A stretch of 64,000 bases of DNA, taken from Aedes albopictus. Its lineage: Eukaryota > Arthropoda > Insecta > Diptera > Culicidae. Of this stretch, positions 1 through 12,352 are shown piece after piece. The position numbers and the translations under genes are program-made. Each line of letters starts with the position of its first letter. Position 1 is the stretch's first letter. Below the pieces are notes generated by a model. That model saw nothing but the letters and a program-made list of their open reading frames with translations, was not told where the DNA came from and did no database searches. The DNA is taken from the NCBI RefSeq assembly GCF_035046485.1, contig NC_085138.1:267697694-267761693 (forward strand), written 5' to 3'.

Positions 1-970
1 GGCCTGCTGTGACCCTACTAGAAATTCTCAGAGATATTTTTAAAACGATTTTTTGGAGGAATGTCTGGAGGAATCAATAACAAAGCCTGGATAAATTTTA
101 GACTGAGATGCTTGATGGAAACTTTGGAGGAATTCCAGAAGGATTGTTAAGATTGTTAAGAAATTTTCCTGCAGGGATTCTAGGATAAACAACTACAAGA
201 TTTTTTGTATTTTTTTTTTAAGAAACCGTTGCAGTAGTTCTTGAAGGAATTTCTGGAGGATTCCTGGGATTTGTTTTAAGAAATCTCCAAAAGAACGCCA
301 AGATGAGTGATGAATGCTTGAGGAAATGTCAAGATAAATCCTTGGAGAAATCTTTGAAAGATTTATGTGAGGTAATCATTGGGATGATCTTGAAGAATCT
401 TTGGAGAAATACTTAACTTCCGTGGAAAAATCATCAAATTTGAAGGATCTCCTGAAAGAAACCATGGAGAAATGCTTGAAGGAATTCTAGAAGGATTACT
501 CTTCCTCTGGCGAAATTCGGATGTAATTTCTTGGAAAAATATCTTGTTCCGAAGTAATCTTCAGAGATTGTATTGTGATGAATCCTCAGAAATATTATTG
601 ATAAAACCCTTGATCGACTTCCTGATCGAATATTTTGAGATATACTTAAATACTTAATGAAGCCTTTGCAAGAATCTTTTGAAGAACTCTGAAGTTTATT
701 TGAAAACAAGTTCGGGAACAACACTGTAAAAATTCCTGAAGGGGTGCTTGAGAACTACTGGATCACATCTTTGCATTAATCACTTAAAATATGCTTGAAG
801 ACAAATTATTCTTTAAGAGAAATTTCTTAAAGAAAACGGTGAAGCAATCCTTGAAGAAATTCCTTAATAAATTGATAAAGAATTATTCGACGTTATTCTT
901 AGAAAAAAAAATGTACGCTCATTGATGAAACTCTGGGGTGTATCTTTGCAGAAATCCCCGAAGAAATTCT
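1..970. repeat. Degenerate GAAGGAAT/TTGGAGGAAT repeat
   Basis: The segment is built from imperfect copies of words such as TTGGAGGAAT, GAAGGAATTC and TTGAAGAAAT, spaced irregularly at roughly 20-30 bases and separated by A/T runs. The short open frames inside it only reflect the repeat. No terminal repeats or target duplications are visible. It behaves as an old, diverged simple or satellite-like repeat. The sequence after 970 changes abruptly to the 3' flank of the next retroelement. Confidence 0.6.
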
Positions 971-1102
971 TAAAGGAATGCAGACAATAATGTTAACCTG
1001 CCGTCAGCCTGCTGGCCACCACCGCTAGCTGCACGCTAATACTGTGAACTAGAAGCGATTCCAACATGTTGTACAAAATACAATATCACTATCACTCTTG
1101 AT

Positions 1103-3936
1103 TCATTTCATTTCATTTATTTAGTATTACATCAAATTCAAGATAAAACTGAATCAACAATATTTCTCCATAATACACGGTTCGTGGCTGCCACTCTCCA
1201 TCCTAGGTCGCGCCCGATGCTCGCCAAGTCAGGCTCCACCTGGTCCGCCCATCGTGCTCTCTGCGCTCCACGCCTTCTTGTGCCAACCGGATCAATAACA
1301 AACACCAGCTTTGCAGGGTTGTTGTCCGGCATTCTTGCTACATGCGCTGCCCACCGTATCCTTCCGGCTTTGGCCACCTTCTGGATGCTGGGTTCGCCGT
1401 AAAGTGCAGCGAGCTCGTGGTTCATTCTTCTCCATCACACACCGTTCTCCTGCACACCGCCGAAGATCGTCCTTAGCGCGCGTCGCTCAAAAACTCCGAG
1501 TGCTTGCAGGTCCTCCTCGAGCATGGTCTATGTCTCGTGCCCGTAGAGGATTACCGGTCTTATTAGCGTTTTGTACATGGTGCATTTGGTGCGTGGGTGA
1601 AGCTTTTACGACCGCACACCTTCCAGAGCGATATTGAAGAGCAGGCATGAGAGTCCTTCACCTTGTCGCAGTCCCCGGCGAGATTCCAATGAACTGGATA
1701 GTTCACCCGAAACCCTTACGCAGTTTTGCACACCGTCCATCGTTGCTTTAATCAATCTAGTCAGCTTCCCAGGAAAGCCGTTTTCGTACATGATTCTCCA
1801 TAGCTCTGCGCGGTCGATACTGTCGTATGCCACTTTGAAGTCGATGAACAGGTGATGCGTTGGGACCTGGTATTCACGGCATTTCTTTAGGATTTGCCGT
1901 ACGGTAAAGATCTGGTCCGTTGTCGACCGGCCGTCGATGAAGCCGACTTGATAACTTCCCACGAACTCATTTGTTTAAGGTGACAGACGACGGAAGATGA
2001 TCTGGGATAGCACTTTGTAGGCAGCATTCAAAATAGTGATCGCCCTGAAGTTCTTACATTCCAAATGGTCGCCTTTCTTGTGAATGGGGCAGATTACCCC
2101 TTCCTTCCACTCCTCCGGTAGCTGTTCGGTTTCCCAGATCCTGACTATCAGCCGATGCAGACAGGTGGTCAACTGTTCTGGGCCCATCTTGATGAGTTCA
2201 GCTGCGATACCATCCTTACCAGCTGCTTTGTTGGTTTTGAGCTGGTGAATGGCATCCTTAGCTTCCCTCAGCGTGGGAGTTGGTTCATTTTCGTCCTCCG
2301 CTGCACTGGCGTCGTCGTTTCCTCCGTTGCCGTGGGCTCCCGTGCCTACGTTCTCCACGTCTTTCAGGTGCTGATCGAAGTGCTGCTTCCACCTTTCGAT
2401 CACCTCACATCTGTCCGTCAAGAGCCCTCCGTCTTTATCCCTGCATATTTCAGCTCGCGGCACGAAGCCTTTGCGGGATGCGTTGAGCTTCTGATAGAGC
2501 TTCCGTGTTTCTTGGGAATGGCACAGCAGTTCCATTTCTTCACACTCCGCTCCTTCCAGGCGGCGCTTTTTCTCCCGAAAGAGGCGGGTCTGCTGTTTCC
2601 GCTTCTGTTTATAACGTTCCACGTTCTGTCGAGCCCTTTGCTGCAGCATTACCGCCCTCGCTGCATTCTTCTCCTCCAAAACCGTTCTGCACTCTTTGTC
2701 GAACCATTTGTTCCGTCGATTCCTTTCCACGTACCGGATGGTGCTCTCGGCTGCGTCGTTGATGGCTGCTTTCACTGTACTCCAGCAGTCCTCTAGAGGG
2801 GCCTCGTCTGGCAACGCGCCCTCGAGATTCTGCGCGTATGCTGAGGCGACATCCGGTTGCTTCTGTCGCTCTAGGTTATACCGTGGCGGTCGCCGGTATC
2901 GTACATTGTTGGTGACGGAGAGTTGGGCGCAGTTTGACCATCACCAGATAGTGGTCGTAGTCGACGTTGGCGCCACGATAGGTCCTGACGTCGATAATGT
3001 CGGAGAAGTGCCGTCCGTCAATCAGAACGTGGTCGATTTGAGATTCCGTCTGCTGTGGTGATCTCCAGGTGTAACGATAAGGGAGGCTGTGTTGGAAAAA
3101 GGTGCTACGTATGGCCATATTTTGGAGGCGGCGAAATCAATGAGTCGTAGGCCGTTTTCGTTCGTCTGCTGGTGGGCGCTTAACTTACCAATCGTCGGTC
3201 TGAATTCCTCCTCCTGGCCTACCTGAGCGTTCAAATCACCTATGATGACCTTGACGTCGTGGCTTGGGCAGCGATCGTACTCGCGTTCGAGCTGCGCGTA
3301 AAATGCGTCTTTGTCATCATCAGTACTTCCGGAGTGTGGGCTGTGCCCGTTTATTATGCTGAAGTTGAAGAATCGGCCCTTGATCCTCAACCTGCACATT
3401 CTTTCGTCAATCGGCCACTAACCGATCACGCGCCTCTGCATATCACCCATCACGATGAAAGCGTTTCCCAGCTCACGTGTGTTGCCGCAACTCTGGTAGA
3501 TGGTATGATTACTTCTAAACGTTCGCACCATGGATCCTGTTCAACACACCTCCTGCAGCGCTACGATGCCGAACCCGAGGTCCTTCAGTAGATCGGCGAG
3601 TATGCGGGTGCTCCCAATGAAGTTGAGAGATCGGCAGTTCCACGTACCGAGTTTCCAATCGCAAGTCCTTTTTGTTCGCTGGGGTCGTTGCCGTTGGTCT
3701 CGGTTCGTATTATTCTGTTGCTGATTTTCCGTTACAATGGTTTTTTACGGCTGGCTCGTAGGGCCTGACACCAACCCCCTACTTTCCGAAGGACCATAGT
3801 GCACAATTGAGCTTAGAGTCCTTCCCTGTCACTCGGACGTAGATCAGCCGCCCCTAACATGGGGATCAGACGCTTTTGTGAGCCGCTCCTCCTGGAGAAC
3901 AGACGCTCAGGTTTACCGAAGCAAACCATGTGAACC
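1103..3936 (-). mobile_element. RTE-like non-LTR retrotransposon, family A copy 1 (decayed)
   Basis: This is a minus-strand non-LTR element. It ends in a short (GAAAT)n tail, read on the plus strand as ATTTC units at about 1103-1119, directly after the coding part. A very short 3' UTR with a microsatellite tail is typical of the RTE clade. Coding fragments run in order from an apurinic-type endonuclease near 3.7-2.9 kb to reverse transcriptase and a C-terminal domain near 1.14 kb. The 5' leader shares GGGTTGGTGTCAGGCCCT with the family A copy at 37.8 kb. The 5' end abuts a palindromic element at about 3937. Confidence 0.75.
1138..3720 (-). pseudogene. Endonuclease-reverse transcriptase remnant (family A copy 1)
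   Basis: The single ORF of an RTE-like element would nick target DNA and copy its own RNA at the nick. Here it is broken by frameshifts into pieces at 3022-3399 and 2876-3118 (endonuclease: [28 protein letters not shown]), 1975-2814 (linker and RT start: GKDGIAAELIKMG, CPIHKKGD), 1606-1962 (RT: FIDFKVAYDSID and GLRQGEGLSCLLFN) and 1138-1425 (C-terminal arginine-rich region: RRRGAQRARWADQVE). Between about 1606 and 1560 the sequence jumps from the end of RT motif B straight to the C-terminal region. The FADD catalytic motif, which is present in copy 2 near 40019, has been deleted. The copy cannot make active reverse transcriptase. Confidence 0.8.
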
Positions 3937-5348
3937 AGTGATCCATGAAATTCAGTTTTCTTGCAATTACTTTTAATCCATTCGTTTCTAAAAACTTTGT
4001 TTCGAGCTTTTTTAGAACTATCAACGACGCATATTTTTTCCAAAGAGCTCAATGTTCTATCTCTCATAGTTAAAAAGATATTGGCTTTTTTCTTCAAAAA
4101 AAATCACTTTTTTCAAAAAGTCATATCTCGAAAAGGAGCAAATGGATTTTCAATCGCCGAAGTGCATTGAAAAGATCGAACTTTGTTCTATTGATGGGGA
4201 AAAAATTGTAAGTACCTTTTTTGTTTGAAGCTTTTTATTGAATTTTTAAAATACGGTTTTTACATAGAAAATCAGTTGTAACTATTAAAATCGATGAAAT
4301 ACAAGGTTGGCGTCTTCGACAATATTGTGAGTTTTTGGTTCCTCTAAAAGTGCTCATAACAAAGTATAGCGAAAAAATCAACGCATAAAATTATATTGAA
4401 TAAAAACGGATTTTCATATGGAAAACAAAACATTTCAAGAAAATTCAAATCGTTTTTGTTAGATAGATCGAAGTAACCATGTCGAAAAAGTTTAAACATG
4501 TTTATATTCTACACTCCGTCAATAGACTCAACTTAAAAAGTGATTTTTAGCTAATTTCCGTCAGTCAAATTTTAATTTTTTTTAGCGAAAATGCAAATCA
4601 CTGGTAAATATTGATGATAACATAAAAGCCTATCAAAGATATATAATTCGCGATATCTTACCAACATTGTGCCTTAATGCTAATGACAGTATAAATAAAC
4701 ATTGGTTCTAAAATGAAATTGATGACCATTTATCAAGCTACTTTGATCTATCCAGCAAAAAAGAGTTAAATTTGCTTGAATTGTTTTTTTATTATCTTTA
4801 TTAACAAGATTTTCAGCCCAGGGCTGGTTCATCTCGGATTGAATTGTTTTGTTTTCCATATGAAAATCCGTTTTTATTCAATATTACTTTATGCGTTGAT
4901 TTTTTCGCATATACTTTGTTCTGAGCACTTTCAGAGCATCCAAAAATTCACAATATTGTCGAAGACGCCAACTTTGTATGTCATCGATTTTAAGAGTTAC
5001 AACTTAATTTATATGTAAAATACCGTATTTTAAAAATTCAATAAAAAGCTTCAAACAAAAAAGGTACTCACAATTTTTTCACCATCAATAGAACAAAGTG
5101 CGATCTTTTCAATACAATTCGGCGATTGAAAATCCATTTGCTCCTTTTTGAGATATGACTTTTTGAAAAAAGTGTTTTTTTTTAAGAAAAAAGCCAATAT
5201 ATTTTTAACTACGAGAGATAGAACATTGAGCTCTTTGGAAAAAATATGCGTCATTGATAGTACTAAAAGTGCTCGGAACGAAGTTTTTGCGAGAAACGAA
5301 TGGATTAAAAGTTATTGCAAGAAAACTGAATTTCATGGATCACCCTAG
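3937..5348. mobile_element. Long palindromic (foldback/MITE-like) element
   Basis: The left half, from GTGATCCATGAAATTCAG, is repeated in reverse complement by the right half, which ends CTGAATTTCATGGATCAC at about 5344. Arms of roughly 650 bp flank a diverged centre near 4.6 kb. The arms share the stretch with AAGGTACTCACAATTTTTTC and the CTTCGAC/GTCGAAG word near 4313 and 4960. No transposase is visible. The left terminus appears trimmed next to the family A element. Superfamily unknown, because the left end and any target duplication are lost. Confidence 0.75.
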
Positions 5349-7070
5349 CATGGTCATTTAAAAAAAAATATGATTATTTAAAAAAAAATATATATATATA
5401 TGTTAGGAACCATAAGAGATAGAATAATGGTTTTTTCGGCAAACTTGCTCCAAATAAGTTCTTTTACAACTTTGTAGAACATTTTGTAAGCGTACATAAA
5501 ACTGTTAAAAAGCTGATGTTTAGATCAGCTAAACTAGAGGGACCACCCTAACTTCACAATATTGAGAAAAAAGGTCGAAAAATATGAAGAAACTTTCCTA
5601 AAGACATCATGTATCTAAAACTTATGGTTTAGGCACAAACATTTTTGTCTTCGTAAATACGGATCTGGACCCGTTGTGCATTGTCATCCTACGAAAAACA
5701 AAGGATTGAAGCGCTGTTTATTTCTTATTTTTGTATTTTTTGTTAGAAGTGAGCACCCATGAAAACAAAAAGAACGGAATTAATCGGTGCCATAATCGCT
5801 TATTTTCGAATAGGATGAATATGGGAGCGTGAGATTACTGATGGTTCACATACCCTACTATGTTTTTGTATCACTTTAAGTGTACTAAGCAAACGAAGGA
5901 AGTAGTACCCCCTTCAACCTTACCATTTCGATAAAAATATCTTACATCCAATGCGCCCACAAGCATCACATGTGCAATGTCCTAATAAAAATAGATGCAT
6001 ATTATTATTAAAGGGCCGAGACACCATAAAGTTTTATTGGTAACAGTAATGCAACTTGACAGCAGTAACAGAAATCGATATTGACCGTCGGGAATTCCGC
6101 TGTTTTCTGTCATATATGCTACAAGTGCCATTGATTCAGTAAAACTAGAGCAATTAAATCATAATCGGCATTTTACGACCTTTAAGCCAAGAATACCCTA
6201 ACACTCAAAGCGTCTCAGCGCCTCCCCGTAAGTGGGTGCGAAAATTAATCGCCGGGTAGACATGTCATTACGTCGTCAATTAGGTGGCTCCCAGGAGAAT
6301 TTTGAGCTCTCAGCAAGACCCATTAGCATACCGAAACAGTCCAGATGTAGTCGAAGTCATGCTTCTCTCCCAACGCCACTTCGGTCGGGGGTGAACACAA
6401 ACCGGTATGTCGGACACACAGGTATACGTGCAGACGATAAATAAAATGGTTCCATTACTGGGCGCTTGCCGGAGCAGAGAACCCGAAACAGCTGACTAAA
6501 CGATTTGGCCAAGGTGCCGTAGAAATGTGGGACGGGATTAGGTCAAATTACCAGCGCCAAAGCTGTGCAAATTTGGGCGCGATCGCAGGTAATTGCACCT
6601 GTGTGTTGTGTTAGAAGCGGAAAGATTATAACAGGTTGAATAGCAATGATTTGCAATGTTTGCATTCCACACGAAGGTTACACGATGAAAGTATAATAAT
6701 ACGTCGGAATAAGCGTGTAAAGTGGTTTCAGATGTTCCATTTTAAGTGCAACTGTCATGGTTTAGTTACGAAGCATTCGCCAAATACCGTAGCCAGTTCT
6801 TATCTACGTCTACAATCGTCCGGGATTTACATGTAATTATTTTGAAAGCTACCTTCGTTCCGAGAAAAGAGAATTCCATCAAAATTCAATTTACAGAAAT
6901 CCTATGATCTGCCTTACAGAGGGGATTCAGCTGTGAAAATGCTTTACGGTCGATAAGGATGAATCCCGAATACCCACATACTTGCCCATCTATCTCGGTC
7001 CATCTGGGACCGCTCCGGGCTCGGAATTAATGAAACACAAACGCCCCACACACCTTTATTGGGTTCGCAT
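5349..7070. other. AT-rich intergenic sequence with a half-MITE
   Basis: No gene is recognised. An A/T run with (TA)n lies at 5360-5402. About 5403-5535 resembles one arm of a palindromic element, ending GAGGGACCACCCTAAC. A segment at about 5637-5683 matches 32733-32779 in roughly 41 of 47 positions. The remainder to 7070 has no terminal repeats or long frames that I recognise. Confidence 0.4.
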
Positions 7071-7580
7071 CGGTGCACAGTGTTCGAAATCGATGATTTT
7101 ACGATCAAAATTAAATAACTTTTTTTTTATTGATCTTAGAGGTTTGGCGTGTTCTACAAAGTTTTTCTGCATGTTAAAAGGCGTCTTTTGATAAAATGTA
7201 ATAAATGATTAATCCCCCTAGAAGTGAGATAAAAAATTTATTTTTTCGAAATATTTTTTTAGAGGTTTGACGTCTTCGGCAAAGTTGTAGCCCATAATAA
7301 GAGAACAAAAATCGTAGAACATGTCAAAGCTCCATCTCTTACGGTTTTCGAGATATGGAGCGTTTTGTACGAAGTACCCCTAAAACTAGTTTTTTCAGTG
7401 TAGCTTCAACAGATAAAATCATACAGTTTTGTGACCTTCTACAAACTTGTTCAGAACGTCGAGTTACACATTTCTTCCGAAGATGTCAAGTCATTATATC
7501 TTAAAACAAAAAAGTTATAGGCAAATTTATCATTTTTTAAGGTGTACTTTCACCTTAAGTAACTATTTTCGGCGCAAAAT

Positions 7581-7656
7581 GGCGCAGATGGCTCAGTCGG
7601 TAGTTGAAAGATTAGACTTTTTACTATCACTTGGGGGTGGAAACCCTCGTGGACAA
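7581..7656 (+). other. tRNA-like head inside palindromic arm (left)
   Basis: TGGCTCAGTCGG at 7589-7600 matches the RNA polymerase III A-box consensus and the D-arm of many tRNAs. About 50 bases on, GGGGGTGGAAACCCTCGTGG has the position and pairing expected of a T-arm, but its B-box is imperfect because the GTTCGA core is altered. The mirrored copy is at 8911-8985. It is probably a decayed tRNA or SINE head rather than a working tRNA gene. Confidence 0.4.
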
Positions 7657-8910
7657 TAGTGGGAAAGGTGGTTTAAATACATGACAAAAACTAATTATTT
7701 TGCCTGTAATACAAGCAAAATAAATAAAAAAAAATAATAATTAAGAAGCCCACAGTTATTTTTACTGCACTGTGTTTCTTCCGGCAATATTTTACAACGT
7801 TTTTGCAAAAACCAGTGAGTTTTTATCACTTAAAATTAAAACATCAGAACAAAATATTGTTCCCGAGAGTTGTAAGTAAAGCTAGTTCTAAATAAAAGTA
7901 TTGAATTTCCTCAAACTTATGACAACATATCTATGCAGAAACGAATGACAACCTACTCAATAGTCATAAAACTGAATGGCTACGGTGGTTAGAATATCAA
8001 ATGCGTTTTGATAAATACCTTCGCAGTTCTTATTAAGGTAGTTGTAATTTTACATTCTTCAATACATATTTTGACGATTTCCTGGTGAAAATAATCTTTT
8101 ATATCAAATGATCAATTTGATATAAAATTTTATTTTCAACCCGATTTTTGTGAAAAGTACTGTTAAAAATATAAAAAGTACTTCAGTTAACTCATGATGC
8201 AGACGATGGGACGTAACATGTAATTGGTTAACGTCAAGAGATTAAAAATAATGTTTGAAATTTAAAAAAAAATACCGCGTTATTTCTCGGCACCCCCTGT
8301 ATTTTATTGATTTATATCTGATATATTTTTATTGCTTCCCAGTTGTAAGTCAAACTCGTGGATTACCGAAAAAGCTGTTAATCTGCTATCGGACGAATCA
8401 AAACTTCTCCTGATATTTTCCGATACTGATTCCGTAGTTGAAAAGTCAAACAACAAATATAAATATAAATACATGAACAAATAACAAAAAAAATCTGTGT
8501 TTTAATTCACATCTTGAACTGTTTAATATTTCATTCTTCCTATTTCTAGCGCTACTTAACTTGAATATTGCCCAAAAAAAAACTTCAAACAGGTAATTTT
8601 AAAGTAGCTTTATCAGAAATTGTCTGACCATCTGAAAGTAAACAATATGAATTCAAAATCATGAATAAAATATTCTGTTTGGTAAAAACAATGCTCAAAA
8701 ACGACACGAATGCAACTTTGGTGTGAAGTGTCGCTAATTTAAGTAAATAAACCAATAATTCATGCTCAAAAATGTTGTAAAATATTGCTGGAAATAACGC
8801 AATGCAGTAAAAATTACTGCGGGCTCCTAAATGATTAATTTTTATTTTTATTGTATTACAGGCAAAATAATTAGTTTTTGTCATGTATCCAAACCACCTT
8901 TCCCACTATT

Positions 8911-8985
8911 GCCCACGAGGGTTTCCACCTCCAAGTTATAGTAAAAAGTCTAATCTTTCAACTACTGACTGAGCCATCTGCGCCA
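8911..8985 (-). other. tRNA-like head inside palindromic arm (right)
   Basis: This is the reverse-complement counterpart of 7581-7656. The A-box region here reads TGGCTCAGTCAG on the minus strand, and the T-arm-like part reads GGAGGTGGAAACCCTCGTGG. Having it in both arms means it was present before, or at, the inverted duplication that built the element. Confidence 0.4.
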
Positions 8986-9494
8986 TTTTGCGCCGGAAAT
9001 AGTTACTTAAGGTGAAAGTACATATTAAAATATGATAAATTTGCCTATAACTTTTTTGTTTTAAGATATAATGACTTGACATCTTCGGAAGAAATGTGTA
9101 ACTCGACGTTCTGAACAAGTTTGTAGAAGGTCACAAAACTGTAGGATTTTATCTGTTGAAACTACACTGAAAAAACTAGTTTTAGGGGTACTTCGCACAA
9201 AATGCTCCATATCTCAAAAACCGTAAGAGATGGAGCTTTGACATGTTCTACGATTTTTGTTCTCTTATTATGGGCTACAACTTTGCCGAAGACGTCAAAC
9301 CTCTAAAAAAATATTTCGAAAAAATAAATTTTTTATCTCACTTCTAGGGGGATTAATCATTTATTACATTTTATCAAAAGACGCCTTTTAACATGCAGAA
9401 AAACTTTGTAGAACACGCCAAACCTCTAAGATCAACCAAAAAAAAGTTATTTAATTTTGATCGTAAAATCATCGATTTCGAACACTGTGCGGTG

Positions 9495-10750
9495 GCCGTT
9501 TGATTAGCTCACTGCTTTTGATGGGAATTTATAGCCAGGAGGGCAAAAATTAAAAGCAGAAATAACAAGATAGAGAAACTCGACGACAAAAGCCGCCCAA
9601 TAAGGTTACGGAAACTGCTGCCATCATCCGGAACACAATGTTCGACATGGGCACGGGAAACGGCAGACCAAAAGGGATAAAAGACGTGTATCCGCTTTCC
9701 TAATCAAGGAGGAAGCCCTCATTTTCGCCGGAGCTTTCCCGCATCGAAGATCGACGAAAGACATCGAGGGACGAATAAATAAAATATATTGAAGCTATTC
9801 TGGTGACAATAAAACAGGATAACAAGAAGATAAACTCTCGAACAATGTCCTTGGCCCTCGAACTGGTCGGCATGACGATGGAATCCTTAGGCTCTATAAC
9901 TAGGTCGCTGGGAGCTGGGAATGGCGGCCTCGGGCGCTGCGATTGATGGTCTGTCGTCGATGGGACACCAGTCGGAATTTAACGGTCAATTATTGGCCAG
10001 AGCTGGCTATTTTCCTTCGACAGAAGCATTCCGAAGGATGAATGACAGGCCTTTGAAGGTTTCTATTTTTCCTCACGTAATTATATTCCCTTGCGTAATT
10101 CCCAGGCAGTCGGCGGGTCCTTTATCCTACGACAACGTCCTGCAGGAGTCGGAATGAAGTCAGTAGGTAAAGAGAGGCGGTGTTTTTCATCTATTATCTC
10201 GGCTACCGCTGTGCTCCTTTTTTTCGAGAAATGTTCGACGTTGATTGTACAGGTACATGGAGATGGAAAGAAGAAAACGAAATTGGTCCTTTTTCCCAAC
10301 CAGCTATTGACTTTTATTCCCGATCGTTGGTTAACCATTTTGGTCCTGAATCAAAGCGAAAGGAGACTATAATACTAACCTTATTTCGGGTAAAAAGGAA
10401 ACATCAAACGCGACACACTTCCACATAAATAACAACGTCGGATATACTATGCCGTTGCACTTGTGATTTGGTCGCCGGAAAATTTGTCATGAGCGGTGTT
10501 ACATTGGCATTAAAAGATGCGGCAAACTTTGAACTGTTTGTTTAAAGACAATCGCTTGAGAAGTCGTCAAAAAATGGGGGTTGCCACGAAAGAGATATAA
10601 ATTCAGAATTTAACAATAGAATGCAATTTGTTGCAAAAAAATCTAAACCTTTTGGGTGAGCCAATAAGTTCCACTGACGTCAATTTTTAGTGTGAAAAAA
10701 GTATTCTTTCAGATTCTTGAGGTCAATCCATAGATCGAACCTTTTCTACT
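9495..10750. other. Unassigned intergenic sequence
   Basis: No recognisable gene, terminal repeat or tandem repeat. Short frames near 9.92-10.16 and 10.08-10.43 kb overlap on both strands, have no family resemblance I recognise, and are likely chance. Confidence 0.3.
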
Positions 10751-10765
10751 TTCCTGCATTGTTCG

Positions 10766-11670
10766 TTTTCATTTCATTTAATTAATTCAACAACAAATTC
10801 ATGATAACACTGAATAAACAATTTGCTGCCATAATGCTCGATTTGCAACTGCAGCTCTCCAACGTCGGTCTCGCTCAACGCTCACCAGACCATGCTCCAC
10901 CTGGTCCACCCATCGTGCTCTCTGTGTTCCAAGGGTTGTGGCCCTGCATCCTTGCAGCATGCCCTGCCCACCGTATCCATCCAGCTTTAGCCTCTTTCAG
11001 GATGTTGGGTTTACCGTAGAGTACAGCGAACTCGTATATCGATCTTCGCCGCCACATACCGTTCTCCTGCACGCCGCTGAAGATCGTCCTTAGCACGTGT
11101 CGCTCGGAAACTCCGGTAGAACTCTGGTTGAATATTCGTGTATCTTGTGAACGGCACAGCATTTCCATTACCGCTCACTCCGCTTCTTCCAGGCGGCACC
11201 TTTCTCAGCATTACCGCCCGCACTGTATCCTTCTCCTCCAAAACCACTCTGCACTCTTTGTCGAACCAATACCAATTCGTCGACTCCGCTATACGCACCC
11301 GATAGTGCTCTCGGTTGTGTTGTTGATGGTTTATTTGACTGCACTCCAGCAGTTTTGAAGAGGGTCATATCGAGCACACTCTTGTCTGGCAACGCTGTCT
11401 AGAGATTCTGCGCATCTGCGGTTGCTTCAGTCGCTCTAGATCTTGGGCGGCCGCCGGTAGTGTTCATTGTTAATACCGTAGAGTTTTGGGCGCAGCTTAA
11501 TCATCACCAAGTAGGATCGCAGAGTCGATGTTAGCGCCACGATAGGTTCAGACGTCGATACTGTCGGAGAAGTGCCGTCCATCAATCAGAACGTGGTCGA
11601 TTTGCGATTCTGTTTGCTGATTTCCAGGTCTAACGATAAGAAGGGCTGTGCTGGAAGAAGGTGCGAAATT
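10766..11670 (-). pseudogene. Family A RTE-like fragment (copy 3)
   Basis: The minus-strand fragment starts at a TTTCATTTA-type tail at about 10766-10780 and carries shuffled pieces of the family A ORF. These are a C-terminal portion with YGKPNILKEAKAGWIRWAGH (10875-11168), the linker region with WFDKECRVVLEEKD (11011-11298), and the endonuclease tail near 11.5-11.6 kb (matching DHVLIDG-type sequence). Most of the reverse transcriptase is missing, so this is a deletion derivative with several frameshifts. Confidence 0.7.
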
Positions 11671-11691
11671 AAAGAAAATTTTCTGCATCAT

Positions 11692-11925
11692 TCATTTATT
11701 TATTGTTAAATTCAGTTCAGATAAGACAGAGATCACAAAACAACGCCTCATATTTCGGTTCGCTACTGCTTCTCTCTCCACACTCACCAAATCACTCTCA
11801 TGGTGGTCAGACCATCTTGTCCGTAGTGCACTACGCCGTTTAGTACCAATCTGATTTTTTTGCAAAAATATAGCCTACCGTATTCTTCCAGCTCCGGCAA
11901 CCTTCAGCAGGCTGAGTTCGCAAAA
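11692..11925 (-). pseudogene. Very diverged RTE-like 3' fragment
   Basis: On the minus strand the sequence resembles the C-terminal part of family A. It has counterparts of the ACCGTAT-CTTCC block and the region encoding an arginine-rich segment, and it starts at an ATTTATTTATT tail near 11692. No open frame survives. The call rests on similarity in order and spacing to copies 1 and 2, seen by eye. Confidence 0.4.
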
Positions 11926-12185
11926 GTTCGCAAAACACTATCATACCTCGATATTACCTTCATCATGTAGACATAAGAGGCAAAATTACAGAAATTTTGT
12001 AGGAATAACACCAAGAAACTAACAAGTACACTAAATTCTGTTTTTACGCGATTTTTTGTTCCGCGTAAAAAAAATCGTGTAAAAAAAGTTTTCAAAACAT
12101 TTTTTATCGGATCATCCTGAAATTTTGACAGGATATCGATGATAAGAGAGATCTCTGGTAGAAATTTGGGCCCCTTCGGAAGTAA
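11926..12185. other. AT-rich sequence with CGCGTAAAAAAATCGTG words
   Basis: The stretch contains repeated words of the form CGCGTAAAAAAA and ATCGTGTAAAAAA. They recur at about 12413-12475, on the other side of the small palindromic MITE. This suggests a low-complexity host repeat into which the MITE inserted. No gene seen. Confidence 0.35.
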
Positions 12186-12352
12186 CCCAAGTAACACACA
12201 TGTTACATAAAAGTTACGACAGCGCAAGTTTTGGTTGTATAGAAGTTTATTTTACGTTATTTCAACACAATGTTAAAATTACGTAAAATAAACTTCTATA
12301 CAACCAAAACTTGCGCTGTCGTAACTCTATTATAACATGTGTGTTGCTTGGG
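12186..12352. mobile_element. 167-bp MITE, CCCAAGTAACACAC family
   Basis: A near-perfect hairpin starts CCCAAGTAACACACATGTTA and ends with its complement, ATGTGTGTTGCTTGGG. The arms include AAGTTTTGGTTGTATAGAAG. TA lies immediately right of the element and close to its left end. The same terminal family recurs at 30681-30858 and, more loosely, at 29685-30105. TA flanks point to a Tc1/mariner-type transposase acting in trans. Confidence 0.8.

Larger units (their letters stand above)
7076..9489. mobile_element. 2.4-kb palindromic element with CGGTG flanks
   Basis: Both ends read CACAGTGTTCGAAATCGATG inwards, with a 5-bp direct repeat CGGTG outside at 7071-7075 and 9490-9494. Arms of about 760 bp are close inverted copies. 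They include a tRNA-like block at 7581-7656 and 8911-8985. The central part, about 7860-8600, is not paired. No transposase ORF is present, so it must have been mobilised in trans or formed by inverted duplication. A 5-bp duplication does not point clearly to TA-specific or hAT enzymes. Confidence 0.8.

Noticed and set aside
1184..3591. Long plus-strand ORFs at 2155-2796 and nearby
   Set aside because: They are shadows of the minus-strand RTE coding region. Motifs are found only on the minus strand.
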